DNA of 32,889 nucleotides from Plakobranchus ocellatus (Eukaryota; Mollusca; Gastropoda; Plakobranchidae). Numbering within the stretch: the first letter of the stretch is position 1; each line of letters starts with the position of its first letter. Shown piece by piece: positions 28,060-32,889 of the stretch. The notes beneath the pieces were generated by a model that worked only from the letters and a program-made list of their open reading frames with translations, was not told the origin of the DNA and did no database searches. The stretch lies in NCBI GenBank assembly GCA_019648995.1, contig BLXT01007177.1, positions 254,276-287,164 on the forward strand. Direction: 5' to 3'. The translations under genes and the position numbers were made by a program.

Positions 28060-30890
28060 GGATGCTCGACTGCTTACCAACTAGTCATATATCACAGTAT
28101 AACCATTTTAGTAAATAATGTGAAAAAGACACTATTTCACTGCATTAGTGGTCACTGCTGAATCAGCCCTCATTGTCCAATCCCAGCCATCACAAATCCA
28201 AAGTATAACTGAGCTGTTGACTTTTCTTCCCAAAAAAATTTGAAGGATAGTTTTGTTTTTGTTTTCTAATACATTTGCAATTATTTTACAATTAATTTTT
28301 GTTTATTAAAACTATAAATATATTTCTTTCTCAAACAATTCAAACCAGCACAAGAATAAGTATTAAGCCATGTTTTAAAAATTAGAGTGAAAATGAAATC
28401 ACAAGCAAATATTCTTAAAGTAATTCACATTGACCCAAAATCAACATTATATATAGCTCAGTAGATTTAAGTTATTAATTTACTGATTTTTTCCTTTAAT
28501 CCTCTTGTATTACAGTAAAGATCTAGTGTTCAAATCCTGCTTCTGCAGGTGTCTCAGCTAAAGATATACTGTGACTAGAAATGAGTTAGATTTTTAGAAT
28601 TGGAAAAGTGGGCCTATAAAGCTAGAAAAAAAAATCTCCCTTTTTTCTTATAAAAAGGTAGATGTATCATCATTAATAAAATATTGATACCCTATTTGCT
28701 TTTTGCATATAATCAGAAATCTTTCCAATATTTCATGTCCATTTCAATCTCATGTTCTTGAATGTGGTGTCTAACAAGTTACCTATATTTTGATATGTAG
28801 ATGACAACAACAAAAAATAACAATGAAGGACATTGTACACAGATCCCATCAAAAAACTGTTCAAGAAATGAAGAATATTGACGTCAATTTTTTTAAACAC
28901 TGGCACTTATTTTTATGTAAATACCCTGAACTCCGCTTATATCAATCTTGCTACACATTTGTATCCAACATAAAATCTTTCTTATGGTCTAGTTTGTTTT
29001 CTCCTTTATCACTATAACATAAAAAAATACCTAGCTTAAAGTTTTAAAGTAATTTTTTTCCTCAAAAGGAGATCTCTCAAAAATATTATAGCACCTGTCA
29101 CAGTCTGACTGTTTTTACGGATTTTTTCCCATCTTTTGTTTTATATTCTGTTGCTACCAACTCTGATAATTGGAGGTGTTGTAATTCTTCCTAAACATTC
29201 AAAGTCAGCACTGTATCTGCAGTCTAATAAATATTTTCAATGACCTCTATCTCAGCTTTTTCACATCAATAAGTATGAAAAAATTAAATGAACCTGAACT
29301 GTACACACAAAGATTAAAGATCAATAAGAGCAAAGCATTTTTGATCAACACAGAGCAAAAAAAAAAGAAAAAAAGATTACAAAACCCTGAATCCTTGCAA
29401 GCTTGCATAATAAATGAAACTCTTACAAGAACGACAGTCATAAACCCTTATACAAATGACAGAAATCAAATGTTTCATATAGTCCTGCATTACAAATGGT
29501 GGGATATTCTAAGAAGGGGAGTTTAAAAATTAAACTTCAAATGATGCATCCTTAATACTAGTAATAGCTGTGTGAGTTTTCAAGTTTCCTGAATGCTTCC
29601 AAAAGAAAGATTTCCCTCTCCAGCTGATGAAAGAATTGCTCAGTAAATGGCAGTACAATTCAGACCTTGATAAAGATACAAAATTAGTTTTTTTTAGTAT
29701 ATGTATGAAGAGCATTACTATTATATTATATAAAGAGAAACTTTCAATAAAAATTATCAACAAATTTGGCAGAAAAAAAACCTCTGAAATATTACATGGT
29801 GAAAATAAAACAGGTGAGGCCTTGGTGAAACATAAATGGTGAAAATAAACATGCATTGCAATAAAGATTCACAATATTATTATTAGAAATATGGAAGGCC
29901 TAATCAAATCATTTGAATGAATTTAATTTTCTTTCAAATACACATATCATACTGTGTATGTCTAGACCTGTACCAGTAGCATTTTACTGCATTCTTTTCA
30001 CAATTTACGACAAAATAATTTTCATTTTCACACATAAAAAGGATATAGTTTTAAAACATAACAATAAATTTATCACAATGTCTCTTTTGAGAATTATATT
30101 TTGAAATAACATATTGATATCATCCTTGACTTGTCCAATCTAGCCATTATGCATAATATCACGCTCATCATTGCAAATTAATACAATAATATTCAATACC
30201 CCAATGCGCTACTACTGCAGGATACCTGAAATAATGATGAAAAAGTAATAACATAAACAACAAAATAAGGAGAGAAATAAGTTGTTTTTTTTTTTTTCAG
30301 TTCATATTATAAATTCCCCATAATCATTACATATACCTTCCACTTTGAACAAAAAAAAAAATATATCAGATGTGAACAATTGACAAAAACTTTCAAAAGA
30401 CCTAGAAAGGAAAAGAAAAAAAAATAAAAGGCAAATTCTACACAGTTGGGTAATTTAATCAATTATTTTTGTAAAAAGCATATTTGAAGCAGACCTGCAC
30501 AAAGTTTGCATTGCTTTTTCTTCCCTTTTCTTGTTTTTTCATTCACTAGATCAATACCATACATTTAATTTAAAAACAAGCCTGTCCCAAACAGATCTAG
30601 TCATCAAGCCACAGTCATATAAGTGTAGAATGTTAATAGTCTAACAATCATCTTTTGTATCACCGTTTTCTTTTCTTTGTTGAGGCTTAATTAATTTCAA
30701 ATCATTCAACATTGTCTCTTTCTTTTCCTTTCAATGGTGGTGAAAACATGTTGAAAAACACCACATAAAATGAACCCAAAGCCATCAATTGTTTAGCTGG
30801 TATGAAAGCTAATGGAGTGGCCAAATGAAGCTCACTGAAAGTATGATTGTGTTAAATGATGTCGACTGATAGTTGAAGAAAATGCCACAC
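28060..30890 (-). other. AT-rich stretch, possible long 3' UTR of the convergent gene
   Basis: No coding exon was seen on either strand. If the - strand terminal exon at 30894-30920 is real, this is immediately downstream of its stop and at least partly its 3' UTR. Degenerate tRNA-like boxes lie at 28454-28464 and 28528-28537. Confidence 0.35.
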
Positions 30891-30893
30891 TCA

Positions 30894-30920
30894 TCATTCC
30901 CAGTTTTCCCAGTCATCATC
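30894..30920 (-). CDS. probable last coding exon of a convergent gene (tail DDDWENWE)
   Basis: On the - strand a strong acceptor (GTTTTTTTTCTTCTCTTGCAG, ending at 30921) is followed by GAT GAT GAC TGG GAA AAC TGG GAA TGA. That is an eight-residue acidic-tryptophan C-terminus and a stop at 30896-30894. Such DDxWxxW tails occur in several trafficking or adaptor-type proteins, but I do not recognise the gene. The upstream exons would lie at higher coordinates, probably outside the window. Another phase gives a 37-codon open frame (MMTGKTG...), so the frame is not certain. It is convergent with the XKR gene. Confidence 0.45.
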   Translation of the reverse strand, partial: DDDWENWE

Positions 30921-30951
30921 CTGCAAGAGAAGAAAAAAAACAATATATATT

Positions 30952-30955
<4 letters not shown>

Positions 30956-30989
<34 letters not shown>
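30956..30989. repeat. (TA)n microsatellite
   Basis: About 17 copies of TA, just upstream (on the - strand) of the proposed terminal exon, followed by a short GA run. Confidence 0.95.
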
Positions 30990-30994
<5 letters not shown>

Positions 30995-30999
30995 AGAGA

Positions 31000-31530
31000 C
31001 AGAGACAAAGACACAGATATATTGATATATAATGCTCGCATATTGAGTATGTGATGATATGACTTAGTGCAAGGATAAATCAGGATCAAACTTTTAATAA
31101 AATACAAAATACTGGGTAATTCAAAAGAAATGTACAGTGCGCATCACTTCTTATGACTTTTCCCTTGTATCAACATGTTCTTCTAAGTCCATATTTTTTT
31201 CCCCTTAACTCTTAATAAACACATTCCTTTATATTGACGTCCTCTCTGATATCGAAATGTCAGTATCCAAACCTGTCTTGATGTAGCAAAACAAATTCCA
31301 GTTGATTTGATCCCCCTCACAACAATGCCGCCAGCCAAAATCTAGATATCTATGGCCAGATCATAAGGCCCATCTATCACTTTGTTTGCCACCCAATGTA
31401 TGAACCACAGATATGTGGATTATAGACAAAAAGGCCTATACCTGAGCTACTGTGTACAGGGGATTGACTATACCAATGGGGCTCAGCAGGCATGGAACTG
31501 AACCTAACACAACCAGTCAGTGTCACCACA
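31000..31530. other. probable intron of the convergent gene, nothing recognised
   Basis: No exon with convincing splice sites was found. A roughly 45-codon - strand open stretch at about 31240-31370 has no recognised similarity. Confidence 0.35.
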
Positions 31531-31654
31531 GAGACTGAAACTGAAAATGATGCAATGCTGTAGGCTTACGACCTAGGTCTAGAGTATCATGGGAGACTGA
31601 AACTGAAAATGATGCAGTGATGAAGGCTAGGTTTAGGTGGTACGCTTTTGAGAG
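31531..31654. repeat. two-copy tandem duplication, 62-bp unit
   Basis: GAGACTGAAACTGAAAATGA followed by TGCA(A/G)TG begins at 31531 and again at 31593. Both copies continue into GGCTxxxxxCTAGGT-like sequence. Confidence 0.85.
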
Positions 31655-32750
31655 GTGGGAAAGTGGGAAGATGGATTGCATGCACATGTGTGTAGATGTG
31701 TGTCACTGGTGTGTAAGCTACAGAAAGCAAGTATCCATCAGCCCTCTGATTGTCCAGTTTTATGCAGTATAAAAGATTGTTTCATTTGATTATTACTAGT
31801 CAAAAGGGTGTAGGAAGTGAATGGGATAGTCTAACCGGGAGAAGGGGGGTGAAGGAAAATTTAATTTAATTTGACCCAGCCAGTCCTTTTAGGGGCCAAA
31901 CAATAACTTAAAAAGACGGAATGAAAAGGAAGGAGGGCCAATTTTTTTTTTCGTTTTTTAACTAAAGGGAAATAGCTGCCAAAACTTTTGCTTCCCAATG
32001 CAAAAAACCATTTTGTAAAAAAAATCACCCCTGTCATCAAACAAAACTTCTTTTAAAAAGATTACTTTTATATCAACCTTCTTTTTACAAATGGTTTGTC
32101 TGAAACCTTCAATGTTGATTTATCAGGTATGCACTGTACATAAGTATCAAGTTTTGCATACCTACAATCAGAAAAATTTCTTAAAGAACAGGATGAAAGT
32201 ATGACAATGTAAGAATGATCCCAGAAACGTATACCATCTGTAAAAGAGCTTTTCTTTGTTGTTGTTTATAGCTAAAAAATATGTTAATATATTTATTAGA
32301 AATAACACTTTTCAAAAATTTTTGTCATAAAATACAAAAGCAAAGAGGACTTGGCCAGTTCTTCTGATACAGCTGAGGATCCCACTTGGGGAGCAAGTAG
32401 AAGGATCCCCCATTTTAAAACTTTCAAACTGCCTGTTACTGCAACCCCTCTGCTAATCTATCAACTAACTGACAATTCACTGAACACTCAACAGCTCTCT
32501 CTTTTATTCTTCTTTCACAAAAAAAGGTTCAAAGTTAGATACTTCCACAGTAGTACTTTTTAATTTCCTCCTTACAGAAAAGCAATCAAAAGACCCATTT
32601 GAAAGCTCAATATTTTAATAATGCTTTTAATATTTGCAGTAGCTTAAAATACAATTGGTCAGCAGAAATTATAGAAAACCTGTGCGTGCACCCAAAGGGA
32701 CATTAACTTTAAAAGTATTTTTTGGAAAGGACAGGATTAAGACACTCATA
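31655..32750. other. non-coding stretch, no gene recognised
   Basis: A + strand open frame at 32351-32563 and its - strand counterpart (KWDPQLYQKNW or SSAVSEELAKSS readings) were examined. None has convincing paired splice sites, so none is called. Confidence 0.4.
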
Positions 32751-32889
32751 AATCATCATCATCAGGTGCCTTGCTTTACAGCGTTGGCGATCATGGTCCT
32801 CCACTTTTCCACTTTTTCCTGTCCTTTGTCGCTTCTATTGCTTCCAACGATTTCCCTGCCTTCAGCCAGTCTGCCAGGCCTTCAATGAG
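32751..32889 (-). mobile_element. LINE 3' end, second family or divergent copy, cut by window edge
   Basis: On the - strand the frame reads LIEGLADWLKAGKSLEAIEA, then KDRKKWRTMIANAVKQGT and a stop, followed by (TGA/ATG)n. This is the usual end of a non-LTR element polymerase (W.R.MIANA) followed by a trinucleotide tail as in RTE-like elements. It is an open frame to the window edge, so it may be younger than the other copies. The remainder of the element lies beyond 32889. Confidence 0.75.

Noticed and set aside
32351-32563. 70-codon + strand open frame and - strand counterparts considered as an exon of the convergent gene
   Set aside because: Phrases such as EDPTWGASRR looked protein-like, but no matching donor and acceptor pair could be found on either strand.
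1-32889. Search for CRISPR arrays, operons, prophage or defence systems
   Set aside because: The window is eukaryotic with spliced genes. The repeats present are microsatellites, minisatellites and transposon remnants without spacer structure.

Overview
This window is eukaryotic nuclear DNA, almost certainly from an invertebrate animal. It is AT-rich and has GT-AG introns, many microsatellites, fossil non-LTR retrotransposons, fold-back elements and one run of Ns (18438-19012). Recurrent TAGGCCTA and TACATGTA palindromes remind me of marine invertebrates such as echinoderms, but that is an impression and the species cannot be fixed from this sequence.

One gene dominates. On the + strand, seven exons from 1735 to 16582 splice in frame into a 1356-residue XK-related (XKR) membrane protein. 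All seven junctions were read by hand, phases match throughout, and the exon lengths sum to 4071 nt. Exons 1-6 and the first codons of exon 7 encode the roughly 350-residue multi-pass XKR domain. The remainder of exon 7 (about 3.0 kb) encodes a serine-rich, probably disordered cytoplasmic tail of about 1000 residues. The family includes caspase-activated phospholipid scramblases (XKR8, XKR4, XKR9, nematode CED-8). A plausible 5' region with ETS-like and YY1-like motifs and a five-codon upstream ORF lies just before exon 1.

Region by region: 1-1734 is upstream DNA with microsatellites and a LINE fragment. Introns 1-6 hold a 260-bp fold-back MITE, several short tandem duplications, a LINE 3' end and a small insertion with a 13-bp direct repeat. 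At 16412-17143 the last coding segment and the start of the 3' UTR are duplicated head to tail; the downstream copy is frame-damaged and the upstream copy carries a private perfect 13-bp hairpin. At 18359-19166 a pogo/Tigger-like DNA element flanked by TA surrounds the assembly gap. At 21120-21870 there is a larger LINE fragment on the - strand, and near 22731 a good polyadenylation signal.

From about 22.7 kb to the end the DNA is AT-rich with tandem repeats, a 25-bp hairpin near 25.5 kb, and a likely last coding exon of a convergent - strand gene at 30894-30920 (tail DDDWENWE). The window ends inside another LINE 3' end on the - strand. I found no operons, CRISPR arrays or intact RNA genes.
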